This document shows, one piece after another, positions 8,817 to 18,975 of a DNA stretch of 64,000 nucleotides (positions are counted from its first letter, which is position 1; the number at the start of each line of letters is the position of its first letter). This DNA is from Symbiodinium natans (lineage: Eukaryota; Sar; Dinophyceae; Suessiales; Symbiodiniaceae). The DNA lies in contig CAJNDS010000102.1 of NCBI GenBank assembly GCA_905221605.1, positions 124,001 to 188,000 on the forward strand, given 5' to 3'. The notes under the pieces were generated by a model, which did no database searches, was not told where the DNA came from, and saw nothing but the letters and a program-made list of their open reading frames with translations. The translations under genes and the position numbers were made by a program.

Positions 8817-11083
8817 ATTGGAACTTGCACCATCCTTATATGGACATTGCGGCTGCAGATGGCCAACGGCCCCACACTCAAAACATCTTCCTCGCTCAAG
8901 GGAGTCTTTGTCATGGCGAAATTTGCAGCGGGATCCGAACTTGCAACCTGCATCGGTCTTCCCATATATCCAACAGAAAGGACGTTCACCATCTCCGCTG
9001 TACCTTTTTCCTTTCCCTTTGCCTTTGTCACCCTCCTCTGTCTCGTCACCAGCTCCTTTTGGGCCTTGTTTAACCTGGCCCTTTTCTTGGCGTCCGAGTC
9101 CTGCTTCACCTCTTGTTCACCAGCACTATGCAATAGCAGTTCAAACTCTGCCTGTAACATTTCAGCTAGTTTTGTCGCAGTTTCAGAGGTCGGCGAGTAG
9201 TCCACCCCCAATTTCTCCCGAAAGGATGCCACTCTGAAATGAACCGTAGGGTGTTTCGCCAGCAACGCGGATGACAAACCATCCAATCCCTTGATAAGCA
9301 AGGTAGCGTCCGGCTCAGCCGCTCTCAACTCCCTCAATCGGGAACGCCATTGCGCCCATTGACGCACTCCCTTTATGGCCTCTGAGATCGAGGTTGCTGG
9401 AGATGGTTGCACCAAGAAGTTCAACATTGTGCTGCGCTCATTTGCTCCACCTGGTTGGTAGACCGTCAGCAATTTGTAAAATATCATCACTGACCCCAAC
9501 ATTCGAGTGGAAACGATCTCGGTCTTCAATCTCTCCGGGATCGCCTGTAGCAGCAAAGACACCGCTCTCTGCTCCAACAAAACATGCACAGTTTGAACCA
9601 CTTTGAGCCCTTCCAGCTCAGCCTTGATGCCCAACCTTTCCAGCGGAGAAACACTCAACCATTTGGCATACGCTTGATATGCCTTTGAGTAGACGCATTG
9701 CCACCACACTCTTCCTGTATCTGTCAGTGAAGACAACATTGGTTCGATCATTGCGATCCAATCACCCAGTGCCGTCGGATTGCTTGGTGTGTAGTCTGCC
9801 AAAGTTGGAAGGCTCATCACATGCTTCCCGAGAGCCTCCGGACGTTCGGTTCCAGAACTATCACCAGTGATTGGCATACCACGTGGCACCACTGCTCCAG
9901 GAGGTAAACTGACCCTACCACCAGGCCCTTGAGGTAGTCCATGTCCTATACCGGGCGCAACAGCTGTGAGCGGAACCTTTTCTAATTCCAACTTCCCAGC
10001 GACCATTTTCCACCGATACGGAACATCATCCACCATTGTATATCCACCCGATCCTGCTGAGTTCTCTTGCGTTGCAGTTTCCCGAGCTGAAACAAAACCG
10101 GGCTGGTTCCCCACAGGTGCGGCAGAACCATCAACACCTGACGGCACGGAAGTAATCGGAACATGTGTTAAACCAGGTGGTCCACTTGCATATCCACCAC
10201 TTGCAGGACCTCCCGTGGGGTAATTCAATGGAGGCAATCTGGAGGGTTTCTTCCCTTCAGCTACATGCATCATTGGCACTTCTTTTTCATCCTCCACTTG
10301 AACATCCCCCTTCCTGGACCCAGGCAAGGATTGAAGATCACAACCCTTTGGCAGGTCGTAGCCCTCAATAGGCAGCCATGTCCCATCAGGCAACACAGTC
10401 CAAAAACCACCCATACCATCCGTGTAGAAAACTTGTCCTGGCAGGTACTGCTTCTCTGGAGTCATTCCTAGAGGATATGCCGTGTTTGCGTCCACCACTC
10501 CAGAGCTCCGTGCCCTTGAAGCTGACCCAGATGCAGCAGAGGTATAGCTTTTTTCCTCCACCCGATGCAACCTGTTCCCCAGCTCCTTTGTCTGCACAAG
10601 CAACTCTTTCAGCGCACGCTTCACCACCGCCATATCTTCAGATTGCTCTTCACCACTAACATCAGGAATGAGTTCTTCGTCGGCTTGCACTCCACCAATA
10701 GTACCTCGTTCCATTTGTCCCATTAAACCTGACGATGGTCTCTCAACAGGTGCAGGTTCCTGACCCAAAAGATCTTGCAGCGAAGGCGGTCTTCTCGTAC
10801 CTTCACCACTCCTATCCCCTCCGCTCGCGGGAAGACTTGCCGGCCTTGACTGCCTAAGTCTCATTTCTTCTTGAGCCCGCTCGCTCCAGAAAGGATTTGC
10901 TGCTTGAACCGGAACCACTTCGTTTTCCACCTGAGGCGTTGGTTGTATCATTGCAACCTCCCTACCATCTGTCAGTGCTTGTACCATTTGTTGTCGATCT
11001 TCACCCCCATCACCACGATTTCCTTCGGCTTCATTGGCCGTTGGCGACAGTCCAGGCTCAGAGCGACGCCGCATCATGTCCAT
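8714..11083 (-). CDS. Gag polyprotein of copia element
   Basis: Capsid-type protein of about 790 residues, expected to package element RNA in cytoplasmic particles. The frame is open from 11113, but the first ATG (Met-Asp-Met-Met) is at 11083. The N-terminal half is Pro/Gly-rich and low in complexity. A predicted helical capsid-like region follows, from the segment around LPTLADYTPSNPTALGDWIA through the region ending TATKLAEMLQAEFELL. The nucleocapsid zinc fingers are not in this frame: after about 9000-9110 the coding signal moves to the next frame, so the last ~110 residues here are probably not real protein. Identification rests on position and composition. Confidence 0.8.
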   Translation of the reverse strand: MDMMRRRSEPGLSPTANEAEGNRGDGGEDRQQMVQALTDGREVAMIQPTPQVENEVVPVQAANPFWSERAQEEMRLRQSRPASLPASGGDRSGEGTRRPPSLQDLLGQEPAPVERPSSGLMGQMERGTIGGVQADEELIPDVSGEEQSEDMAVVKRALKELLVQTKELGNRLHRVEEKSYTSAASGSASRARSSGVVDANTAYPLGMTPEKQYLPGQVFYTDGMGGFWTVLPDGTWLPIEGYDLPKGCDLQSLPGSRKGDVQVEDEKEVPMMHVAEGKKPSRLPPLNYPTGGPASGGYASGPPGLTHVPITSVPSGVDGSAAPVGNQPGFVSARETATQENSAGSGGYTMVDDVPYRWKMVAGKLELEKVPLTAVAPGIGHGLPQGPGGRVSLPPGAVVPRGMPITGDSSGTERPEALGKHVMSLPTLADYTPSNPTALGDWIAMIEPMLSSLTDTGRVWWQCVYSKAYQAYAKWLSVSPLERLGIKAELEGLKVVQTVHVLLEQRAVSLLLQAIPERLKTEIVSTRMLGSVMIFYKLLTVYQPGGANERSTMLNFLVQPSPATSISEAIKGVRQWAQWRSRLRELRAAEPDATLLIKGLDGLSSALLAKHPTVHFRVASFREKLGVDYSPTSETATKLAEMLQAEFELLLHSAGEQEVKQDSDAKKRARLNKAQKELVTRQRRVTKAKGKEKGTAEMVNVLSVGYMGRPMQVASSDPAANFAMTKTPLSEEDVLSVGPLAICSRNVHIRMVQVPMWTQILRGVDLKGILPKGERAAKVRNGEMPKRQR
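8844..8975 (-). other. Nucleocapsid zinc fingers (CCCH plus CCHC)
   Basis: In the pol frame, upstream of its nominal start, the translation contains a C-x9-C-x5-C-x3-H finger (GCKFGSRCKFRH) followed by a retroviral zinc knuckle, CFECGAVGHLQPQC. The open frame continues upstream through a Gly/Lys-rich stretch to at least about 9090, so gag and pol overlap out of frame here. Pairing a CCCH finger with a CCHC knuckle is unusual for a nucleocapsid. Confidence 0.85.
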
Positions 11084-11130
11084 GGCGTTAAACAAACGAA
11101 AAATCTTTACCAATTCCGCAGGAAGCCTAA

Positions 11131-11145
11131 TTTGGGCTCATAACC
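11131..11145 (-). promoter_or_regulatory. Primer-binding site matching the initiator tRNA-Met anticodon arm
   Basis: Directly downstream of the 5' LTR the minus strand reads GGTTATGAGCCCAAA. Its first twelve bases are the exact complement of GGGCUCAUAACC, the anticodon-arm sequence of yeast initiator tRNA-Met. Drosophila copia and yeast Ty5 prime from a cleaved half of this tRNA rather than from its 3' end, so half-tRNA priming is inferred. Confidence 0.8.
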
Positions 11146-11374
11146 TCCGGGGGGCAACCGAAGGAGGACAGGGAACAAAACAGTCAACCCCAACAGAAGC
11201 CCTTAATACCCCTGGAACAACCAACAACCGAACAGCAAGACCCCAAACCAAGGGCACACTTTTTACGAAATCTTCGACCGCTTTGGTCATGGCTTGAGCC
11301 AACGATTATCGGGTTCATTGACCCTTGAACCTCCAATACCAACTCCTTTCTACAATACCAATTGCAGCTCCGCA
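11146..11374 (-). repeat. 5' LTR of the copia element
   Basis: Identical partner of 1460-1688. Being 5', it should hold the promoter. No TATA box was identified with confidence. Confidence 0.95.
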
Positions 11375-11379
11375 TAGGG
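11375..11379. other. Target-site duplication TAGGG, right
   Basis: Partner of 1455-1459, continuing into TTTAGGG. The element therefore inserted within a short telomere-type repeat. Confidence 0.85.
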
Positions 11380-11402
11380 TTTAGGGCTTGAGTTTGGATT
11401 GA

Positions 11403-11424
11403 CTTTTTTGGCCACCTGCCTAGC
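11403..11424 (+). repeat. ITS-linked dispersed repeat (TTGGCCACCTGCCTAGC)
   Basis: The sequence TTTGGCCACC(T/C)GCCTAGC follows a TTTAGGG block here, at 16815-16835 and at 35451-35469. A non-telomeric sequence therefore travels with the telomere repeat. Confidence 0.7.
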
Positions 11425-12243
11425 GTCTAGGGTTTCGTCAAGCAGAGCATGCTGCTGCCTGCGACGCCCAGACGCTACAAACACGTAGGATGCAATGCCC
11501 TAAATATAGCTCCCTTATTTTCGCACGGTTGTGTTGCAAGCAGGGGCGCAGCAAAGTTCTGAAGCCTCGCAATACCCAGTCCGCACGCAGGCGTGGCAAG
11601 ACCTACGGCACCGGTCGTCAACTGAGACCCTAAACCCTAAATCTTAAACCCTCAACCCTAAACCCTGCCATAGCCAGAGTCCCTTGTCTCCATCTCAAGC
11701 CCGAAGCTCTCAAAGTATTCAGGAGCTGAGGTGCCGAAGCCCTGCTGTCGTCGAAGCCTGGAGGGCTCAGGTTCAACAAGAAGAACTTCAGGTTTCTGGG
11801 GCCTTCTACATGGGCTTAGTCACTTAGTCGGGCCTCTGGCGTTTTGCGTTTACTCCCAAGGGCGTATACAACTTCTACCAACTGTGAGTCGGGGCCGTCT
11901 GCATTGAAACACAATTTGCCCACATGCCAGTGCCTGCTGGCATCAGTGCTGCTGGCGGAGGCATCTGTTGCTGCCGCATGTTTGGAGAATGGTGGACCTG
12001 GTGTCATGTCTTCCACATTTAGCCGTCAATGGACAAAGACGAGGGTACTGACCGGCTCAGCCACTAGACCCACACGCGCTAGGCAACTGCTTGCCCTCCT
12101 GCGGCTCCTTCCCAAGGGCACCTAGACCCTAAACCCTAAACCCTAAACCCTAACCCTAAACCCTAAACCACCCACCGGCAACCCTCCACCATCCACTATC
12201 ACCACCAGCAGCTCCACGATTCGAGCCCTGACGCATGATGAAC

Positions 12244-12346
12244 CTAGTTGCTGAGTAGATCAGCCCAAAAAAAGGCTAACCTCTCAATTGATGCTAGGAT
12301 TGTTTATACCCCAAAGGGTTAAAGGTTATCTACTCAGCTTCTGAGT
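12244..12346. repeat. FB-D foldback repeat
   Basis: Inverted arms GCTGAGTAGAT / ATCTACTCAGC enclose complementary inner arms (AAAAGGCTAACC / GGGTTAAAGGTT). A partial copy lies at 63743-63810 and a diverged one at about 42370-42480. Confidence 0.65.
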
Positions 12347-13073
12347 AAATGCCCTATAGACGCCCCAGATAGTAGGATACCCTTGTAATAAGGACCCCCT
12401 AATATCGTAAACCCTCACCAAACCCTAAACCCTAAACCCTAAACCCTAAACCTCAAAAGGAGTGCAGTGCAGCTCCAGCTGCCGGCGTTGATGACTGGCG
12501 CATCGGGCTGTGCTCAGGCATCCTAGGAACTTGTCCGGCCGGGCCTGCAGGCATTAGGGTTTAGGGTTTAGGGTTTAGGGTTTAGGGTTTAGGGGTTCAG
12601 GGTTAGGGGGGTTTAGGGTTTAGGGTTCAGGGTTTAGGGGGGTTTTCGGGTTTTAGGGTTTAGGGGTTTAGGGGGTTTGGAGCTTAGAGGGGTTTTAGGG
12701 TTTAGGAGGGCATGCTTGCAAAGTTGCGCGCAGCACTGCATGGGTTTCGGCCCCACAGTAGCCTACTTAAAACGACCTGCCAATAACCTCTCCAAATCTC
12801 TGGACCCCTAAGACGCCTTCCCACGGTCGACACAGGATTCGGCGACCTGCTTACGTCTGATATTTTGCAGCTGCGCGGCGAGCTAGATCAACAGGAAAAG
12901 GAACCAACCTTCACAGCACCACCGGCATCACCTTAACGAAAGCAAACCTCCATCCTGAACCGACTACTGGCCTGCGTTGGGTGGCTCAATGGGCACCGGG
13001 GTCCACAGTAGCGGGCCCACGCTGCACCGCGAGTGGACCGGTGCGCCACCGACCTTGGCTACAGTATGTTTGT

Positions 13074-13145
13074 CTGGGGCCCTCTTTGCCGACAGTTTAA
13101 CTAAGGGGTAGCAACTACTAAACTGTAGGTAGTTGGGGTTACAGG
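13074..13145. repeat. FB-B foldback repeat, copy 2
   Basis: Arms CCGACAGTTTA and TAAACTGTAGG around GGGTAGCAACTAC. Confidence 0.6.
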
Positions 13146-13492
13146 TGAGACGTGGGTGAGACTTGTGGGTTAATGCAGCCGAACCCTGCACATTGAGAGG
13201 ACTTAGGGTTCAAGGATCGGGCCTTTGGGCCGCCAGTTCAAGCTTTCGAGACTTTGCTGTTTGTAACTCTGTCAGAGCCGGCTGAGGGTGGCCATACGGC
13301 CGAAACCGCATTCACTTCGGGGAGAGTTTAGGGTTTAGGGTTCTTGTCCGGCCGTTTTGTATTACATGTGTATTCACTTCTGGGAGGGTGTTAATAAAAG
13401 TGTTGCCTTGATAGGAAGTTTCTGAGAGAGTGTTTGTCACAGCAATTCGGCTCTCCGGGTCTCTCTGTAGAGCCTTTTACCGGAAACCCTTC

Positions 13493-13574
13493 CTGCAACC
13501 CCCAACTACCTACAGTTTTCTGGGCTAATTATAAGGGTAATTGCTGCTAAAACTGCAGGTAACTGGGGTTGCAG
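13493..13574. repeat. FB-B foldback repeat, copy 3
   Basis: Long arms: CTGCAACCCCCAACTACCTA with CAGTTTT, and AAAACTGCAGGTAACTGGGG with TTGCAG. A (CCCTAAA) block begins directly at its right end. Confidence 0.7.
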
Positions 13575-13861
13575 TTAAACCCTAAACCCTAAACCCTAAA
13601 CCCTAAACCCTAAACCCTAAACCCTAAACCTTTGGAACCTTGCTAACCTCAAGAGATCCCTCTGAGGCGCCGAATCCCTGGCAGCCGCCATCGGATCCAA
13701 ACCTGGCGAGGGCGGGCGGAAGATTCCAAGGTGCAAGGTTCCAAAGTGCAAGGCTTAGGGTTTAGGGTTTAGGGTTTAGGGTTTGGGGTTTAGGGTTTGG
13801 GGTTTGGGGTTTTTTAGGGTGCGACCGGAAAGCCGCAAACTTGCGGAATTCCCAAACTCTA

Positions 13862-13978
13862 CCTGGGCCCCTCTTTATATATACCTACAGTCTTGTGGGT
13901 TCTGACTGCTCATTAAGGGTAGTTACTACTAGCTACTTACTAACCTGTAGCAGAATAAGAGTCCCAGGTACTTGCAGG
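13862..13978. repeat. FB-B foldback repeat, copy 4
   Basis: Ends CCTGGGCCCCTCTTT..AGTCCCAGG, flanked on both sides by TA (13860-13861 and 13979-13980). Confidence 0.6.
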
Positions 13979-14666
13979 GGCCGAACTACTAGGTTACTAG
14001 AACCATTAAGAACACTCTTCGTACGTCCTGGAAGTACATGGAAACAGCTAGGAAGCAAACAAACGGTGCAACTGCACATCAAGAAAGGTCATAAGCTTGG
14101 CCTCTGGTTTTTGTATCGGTTCCCGAGCCCGTCAACTCAAAAGCCCAACCCGGTGCCTGGCATCTCGCGTGCTGCCGGAGGCATCTGTTGAGGAGCTTGC
14201 TGCATGGGGGAGTGGTTGACCTGATGCAAGACCCTCGAGGGCTCAGCATGTCCAAACCCACCCCCCCCCCCCTCCCTCAATGGGAGTGGTAGCCAGAGGA
14301 CTTTCAGGGGAGAGAGAAAGAGAGAGAGAGAAGTCGCACACCCATGGCCTCATCTGTCTAATCTGTCTACTGCCTACTGATGCTAATAATTCCTTCCTAC
14401 TACGCCCCCTCCCCTCCCCCCAGCTAAAAAAGTGCTGATGAAGTGACTGCCCTGTCCCTGTTGATCTTGCTACCGCAGCAGTTGTGGCACTTCGACTCCC
14501 CTAAACCCTAAACCCTAAACCCTAAACCCCAAACCCTAAACTGCTCAGATTATTTTCGCCTGATTGCCCTCCAAGCTGCGGAGGTGGCGGGGTCGTGTGA
14601 CTGGGGCGTTGGGCTGCCATCGGGAGAAGCCACTCGCATAGGTCGCGAAAGGCCTCCGGGGTGCCC

Positions 14667-14788
14667 CCCATTGCTCATCATTACAGAGGTTTAGGGTTTA
14701 GGGTTTAGGGTTTAGGGTTTAGGGTTTAGGGTTTAGGGTTTAGGGTTTAGGGTTTAGGGTTTAGGGCCCATTGCCCATCATTACAGAG
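14667..14788 (+). repeat. Telomere array flanked by a 22-bp direct duplication
   Basis: About eleven TTTAGGG units (14689-14766) sit between CCCATTGCTCATCATTACAG+AG (14667-14688) and the same sequence with one T-to-C change (14767-14788). The copies are offset by exactly 100 bp. Confidence 0.9.
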
Positions 14789-14837
14789 ATCCAGACCACA
14801 TGCCAATCCCTGCAAGCATTCCTTGCAAGAACCCTCC

Positions 14838-14930
14838 ACCCTAAACCCTAAACCCTGAGCCCTAAGCCCTAAGCCCTAAGCCCTAAACCCTAAGCCCTAA
14901 GCCCTATAAACCCTAAACCCTAAACTCGTC
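14838..14930 (-). repeat. ITS with CCCTAAG variants
   Basis: Mixed CCCTAAA and CCCTAAG units. The variant units cluster, as expected from local tandem duplication. Confidence 0.85.
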
Positions 14931-15092
14931 TACGGCCGATCATTCTCATGGCCCATGCGGCTGCCTGTCGTTGCGGCCAGGGCATCCCAGGGCAACTTGC
15001 GGATGGCGCTGTTGAGCATATGCAAAGGGAGGCACGAATCCTCAAAAGGGCAGGCTGTTCAGGGTTCAGGGTTTAGGGTTTAGGGATACCAG

Positions 15093-15173
15093 GTTGGGAT
15101 GTTCCCTTAGGCTAACAGTCCTTAAACGGGGTACCCCTGTATTATAATTAATCCCCAAGGGGAACATCCCAAC
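15093..15173. repeat. FB-E foldback repeat, copy 1
   Basis: Inverted ends GTTGGGATGTTCCC / GGGAACATCCCAAC around CTAACAGTCCTTAA. A second copy lies at 20566-20655. Confidence 0.75.
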
Positions 15174-15871
15174 GTTTAAGTTTGATGTGATTTTTGGGCA
15201 GGCTGCATAGGGTTTTAGGGTCTAGGGTTTAGGGCCTTCGAATGCTCAGTTTCGAAACTTATGCACGGTCAAAACCTCGGAGCTATTTGCCCGTGACTTG
15301 AGGAATCGTCTGGGGTTCAGCTAGGCCGCCATTGTCCCAGCGCCCTGGTCAGAGCCTTGGTTCCGGACACGCTTTTTCAAACTCATGCACCTGGGTGGTT
15401 TTTCGAAAATGCGCGAGGCCTAAGATTGACCCCCAAACAACGGGATTCCCTCATTATTAAGGCCAATACGGTAGCCCGAATTTCGGAAACCCCCACATGA
15501 CAGTGGCCCTTTGAGCCCGATCCCCCCTCAAAACACTCAAGATCCCCCCTCAAAACCCTCAAAGCCCTGAAGTCGCCAGCCTCGAGGATCCTGGCTCCAC
15601 TTCATCCAGGCGGCTCTGCCCTGGACCCGGGCAAGTCATCTGATTTCCCACGTTGCGGTGTAGTGCCGGGAAGGCCGCCTGATGGGTTCAGAAGTCTTCT
15701 GTCTCGTTGGGGTTTGTGAAGGTGTGTCAAGCAACGTGGCGACACCAAGGTCTACGTCGCCGCGGTTCCTGTTGCTGCGCTTAGGTGAAGGAAACTTATC
15801 GAACTTAAGGTCGCTTTTCGGCGTAGCCCCTCATGTGTAATTACCCCCCCATTTTCAAAACATTTTTGTGA

Positions 15872-15965
15872 ACTGACCATATGGGGTTTACGAAAATAGG
15901 AGACCCGAACTAACCCCCAAGTAGTAGGACCCCCTAGAATAAGAACCCCAATAAGGCACCCCTAT
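15872..15965. repeat. FB-C foldback repeat
   Basis: GGGGTTTACGAAAATAGGAG to CCAATAAGGCACCCCTA, the FB-C pattern of GT-rich outer arms and GGACCCC..AATAAG inner blocks. A fragment of the family also lies at about 15438-15498. Confidence 0.65.
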
Positions 15966-16013
15966 GTGCGCCAACTCCCATGTGGGCCCTAAGAACCAGG
16001 CCACAGCTCTAAG

Positions 16014-16149
16014 CTACTATTTGCTTAAGAACCGCCCAAAAATAAAAATATTATTCTTTGTAAGGGCAATATAGGGATTATTAGTTTATATTTCTTTTGG
16101 GGTTCCCTAAACCCTAAACCCTAAACCCTAAACCCTAAGCAAATAGTAG
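16014..16149. repeat. FB-A foldback interrupted by telomere repeats
   Basis: Left end CTACTATTTGCTTAAGAACC; the right end should be its inverse but reads GGGGTTC, then five CCCTAA(A) units, then AAGCAAATAGTAG. Flanking TAAG on both sides (16010-16013 and 16150-16153) is a 4-bp target duplication. The telomere block (about 16105-16138) therefore entered after the foldback was in place. Confidence 0.85.
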
Positions 16150-16282
16150 TAAGCAAGGCAAGTTGCTGGAGCGGTGTCGTGCAACTGGCGCCCGGCATCA
16201 TTCGGATCTCGGACACCACCTGGGCCACCAGCAGGACCTGAGGGGTTTAGGGTTTAGGGGTTAGGGTTTAGGTGTTACTTCG

Positions 16283-16400
16283 GCTCATATGTGGGGGTTT
16301 CCGACAATAAGGGACCCCCAAAAAAGACCCCCAAATAGTGAAATCCTCTTTTTCTGAGGACCCGAATAAGGTACCCCTAATCTCGGAACCCCCCCCCCCC
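16283..16400. repeat. FB-C foldback repeat
   Basis: GGGGGTTTCCGACAATAAGG through AATAAGGTACCCCTAATCTC to GGAACCCCCC, a nearly complete copy whose ends pair with each other. Confidence 0.75.
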
Positions 16401-17702
16401 CCCTCATATTTTATTTTGCAGTTTGCGCTCTCTTTGCCGCCCGCACGTAGCTGGACCGTCACTAACTTGGTGTTTCAGGTCTGAATATGAAACACGAGGG
16501 TTTCGCACACTTTCCCGAAACCCCAAACCCTAATCTTTGCCGCTTTACTGCACCTCCTGCCGCACCAAATCCCAGATTTTCCAGCAACCTGAAAACCCCC
16601 AAACCCCAAACCCCAATCCCCAAACCCTAAAACGGCCTATAAGTGGGGAACTATACCCCTTGTATACCCAAGGCGGGGTAGGGGGCCTCCCCAGGTTGAA
16701 ACGACTTCTGGGTTAGGGTTTACAAGGTTTGGGGCTTAGGGTTTAGGGTTTAGGGCTTAGGGTTTAGGGCTTCGGGTTTAGGGTTTCCGGTTTAGGGCTT
16801 ATAGGGTTTAAGATTTCTTTTGGCCACCCGCCTAGCTGACACTGAGGCCACATTGCAGGGACTCATTCCGGAAGTATGTGTCATCTGAAAAAGGCAAAAT
16901 CGGGCCTTCAAAGGAAACGCAGAGAATGCGTTTGGTTTGGGGTTTAGGGTTTAGGGCTTACTCGGCGCTGTCCCTGATATCTGAGCAACTGAGCGCACAT
17001 CGTCGGGACGAACTGGACAGCAGCCCTAAACCCTAAACCCTAAACCCTAAACCCTGAACCACCAGCTGACCCGACAGGATGTCCAAAACACGAGATCTCA
17101 GGGTTCAGGGTTTAGGGCCTCTTCATGGCCAGCGCCACCAGCATCCTCAAGGGCCTACTCCCCTAAATCAAAAGCCTTGTACCTCGACTCTAAAGCCTTT
17201 GTGCCTTTGTGCAACTACAGTCCTTAAAGAACCCTTAATATTATACCCTCAATCCTCCACCCTTGAAAGGCAAAGAATCTGAGCCCTCAAACTGAAAGAC
17301 ATTCACATTGATGAAATTCTTGGCATCCTCTGAGGCCTCTAAAACATCCCCTAAAACCGGCCCTAACTGTAAACCCTAACCCCTAAATCCCATAATAATT
17401 TAGGGTTTAGGGTTTCGGGTTTATACCCTAAACCGGGCGCCTTGGCTGGTGAGAGGCTCTCGAGGCAGCGAGGCAGGGTCCCGTCGGGGAGTCATCAGCG
17501 GCACTGAACCGCCGTGTGAGGGTCCGGAAGCAGCCTCTCCACTGTCGGGCGCAGGCTTCGAATCATTCCATGCAGGAACTCGAGATTCGGTAGGATCTTT
17601 GATGAAGGCTGACAGACTATGCAGCAGCTCTTAAACTTATAAGAGTGACAGCCGTGTGTCGACGTAAGTCGGGAGACAGCTTGCAAAGTAACCTCGCAGG
17701 CT

Positions 17703-17927
17703 CAAGCCAAGATGCAGGTGCCACGTTGTGCGTGAAGTCCATCCCGCGCTGGTGCTGGACCATTTGCTGCGTGCCCATCATCGGACCTGCGCTTCAAATG
17801 CCTAGCGTACACTGCTTGGACAGGTCGTGTAACTCACGAGGGCTTCCCAGAGCGCCTTGCACAAGTACGCATGAACAACATGGCTTGTAGCACACGGCAT
17901 GGTGGAACTCTCCTATTGAGCGCAGAC

Positions 17928-17960
<33 letters not shown>

Positions 17961-18975
17961 CAAAAGTACCACGCCTGCCTGCCGAATGAATGCACTGGTA
18001 TATTCATCTGCAACAAAAGCCAGAACAAACGAAGTGCTAGAGATGTGTCAAAAGGACAGCGTGCTAGCCAGCGTGCTAGCGCCAGCGTGCTAGCCATTGC
18101 TGCTAATTAATTGCAGCAGCAGCACCACCAGCAGCAGCCTGAATCCTACAAGCCCCGTGAAGCCTACAGCCCTGCAACTCAAAACGCGTGCCTGGTGCTG
18201 TCATCGCAGGTGCCACGTTATGCACGAAGTCCATCCCGCGCTGGTGCTGGACCATCTGCTGCATGCCCATCATCGGACCTGCGCTTCAATTGCCTAGTGT
18301 GCACTAATTGGACTGGCCGTGTAACAAGGATTTGCCAGAGCACCTTGCGCAAGTACGCATGCACAACATGGCTTGGAGCACACGGCATGGCGGAACACTT
18401 CTGTTTCCCACGGATTTGGGCGCGGCCAAGAGAACCACTCATGCATGCTGAACAAATGCACGGAGTCTGGCTGCTTCAACTACAACCAAGATTCCAGAAA
18501 CCCTGTGAAGCCTACGTCAAAACGCGTGCCTGGTGCTGTCATCGCAGGTGCCGCGTCGTGAGCGAAGTCCATCCCGCGCTGGTGCTGGACCATCTGCTGC
18601 ATGCCCATCATCGGACCTGCGCTTCAATTGCCTAGCGGGCACTAATTGGACTGGCCGTGTAACAAGAATTTGCCAGAGCACCTTGCGCAAGCACGCATGC
18701 ACAACATGGCTTGGAGCACACGGCATGGCGGAACACTTCTGTTTCCCACGGATGTGGGCGCGGCCAAGAGTACCACTCATGCATGCTGAACAAATGCACG
18801 GAGTCTGGCTGCTTCAACTGCAACCAAATTCCAGAAGACCTGTGAAGCCTACGTCAAAACGCGTGCCTGGTGCTGTCATCGCAGGTGCCGCGTCGTGCGC
18901 GAAGTCCATCCCGCGCTGGTGCTGGACCATCTGCTGCATGCCCATCATCGGACCTGCGCTTCAATTAGCGTACGC
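17703..18975 (+). repeat. Four-copy ~338-bp tandem repeat
   Basis: The word ACGCGTGCCTGGTGCTGTC recurs at about 18183, 18522 and 18859, giving periods of 339 and 337. An older, more diverged unit begins near 17703 and is broken by a G-run (17931-17957). The two middle copies are nearly identical; the last stops after CGCTTCAATT. Frames of 160-174 codons run across the units in several phases on both strands, so they are probably not genes. The units could be duplicated exons; no family was recognised. Confidence 0.8.

Larger units (their letters stand above)
1460..11374 (-). mobile_element. Full-length Ty1/copia LTR retrotransposon
   Basis: A 9,915-bp element read on the minus strand: 5' LTR, primer site, gag, zinc fingers, protease, methyltransferase-like domain, integrase, dioxygenase-like domain, reverse transcriptase, RNase H, polypurine tract, 3' LTR. 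Integrase before reverse transcriptase is the copia order. The two 229-bp LTRs appear identical by eye, pointing to recent insertion, and a 5-bp duplication TAGGG flanks the element. Gag-pol is spread over several frames (switches near 9000-9110, 5800 and 5400), so this copy is either recently damaged, uses frameshifting, or contains assembly indels. Confidence 0.96.
11380..17440. other. ITS-dense intergenic block
   Basis: No gene recognised. Telomere-type arrays lie at about 11624-11668, 12122-12168, 12420-12452, 12553-12710 (degenerate), 13327-13342, 13575-13632, 13754-13820, 14500-14540, 14689-14766, 14838-14930 (with CCCTAAG variants), 15061-15090, 15208-15233, 16105-16138, 16240-16273, 16588-16632, 16705-16812, 16933-16960, 17022-17056 and 17398-17430, in both orientations. 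Unique DNA between them carries the foldbacks listed separately. Two stretches (about 11920-12010 and 14155-14235) share a diverged sequence around GGAGGCATCTGTTG, so they derive from one source. Confidence 0.8.

Noticed and set aside
17703-18975. Possible CRISPR array
   Set aside because: Units are long and contiguous, without short repeats separated by unique spacers; the host is a eukaryote.
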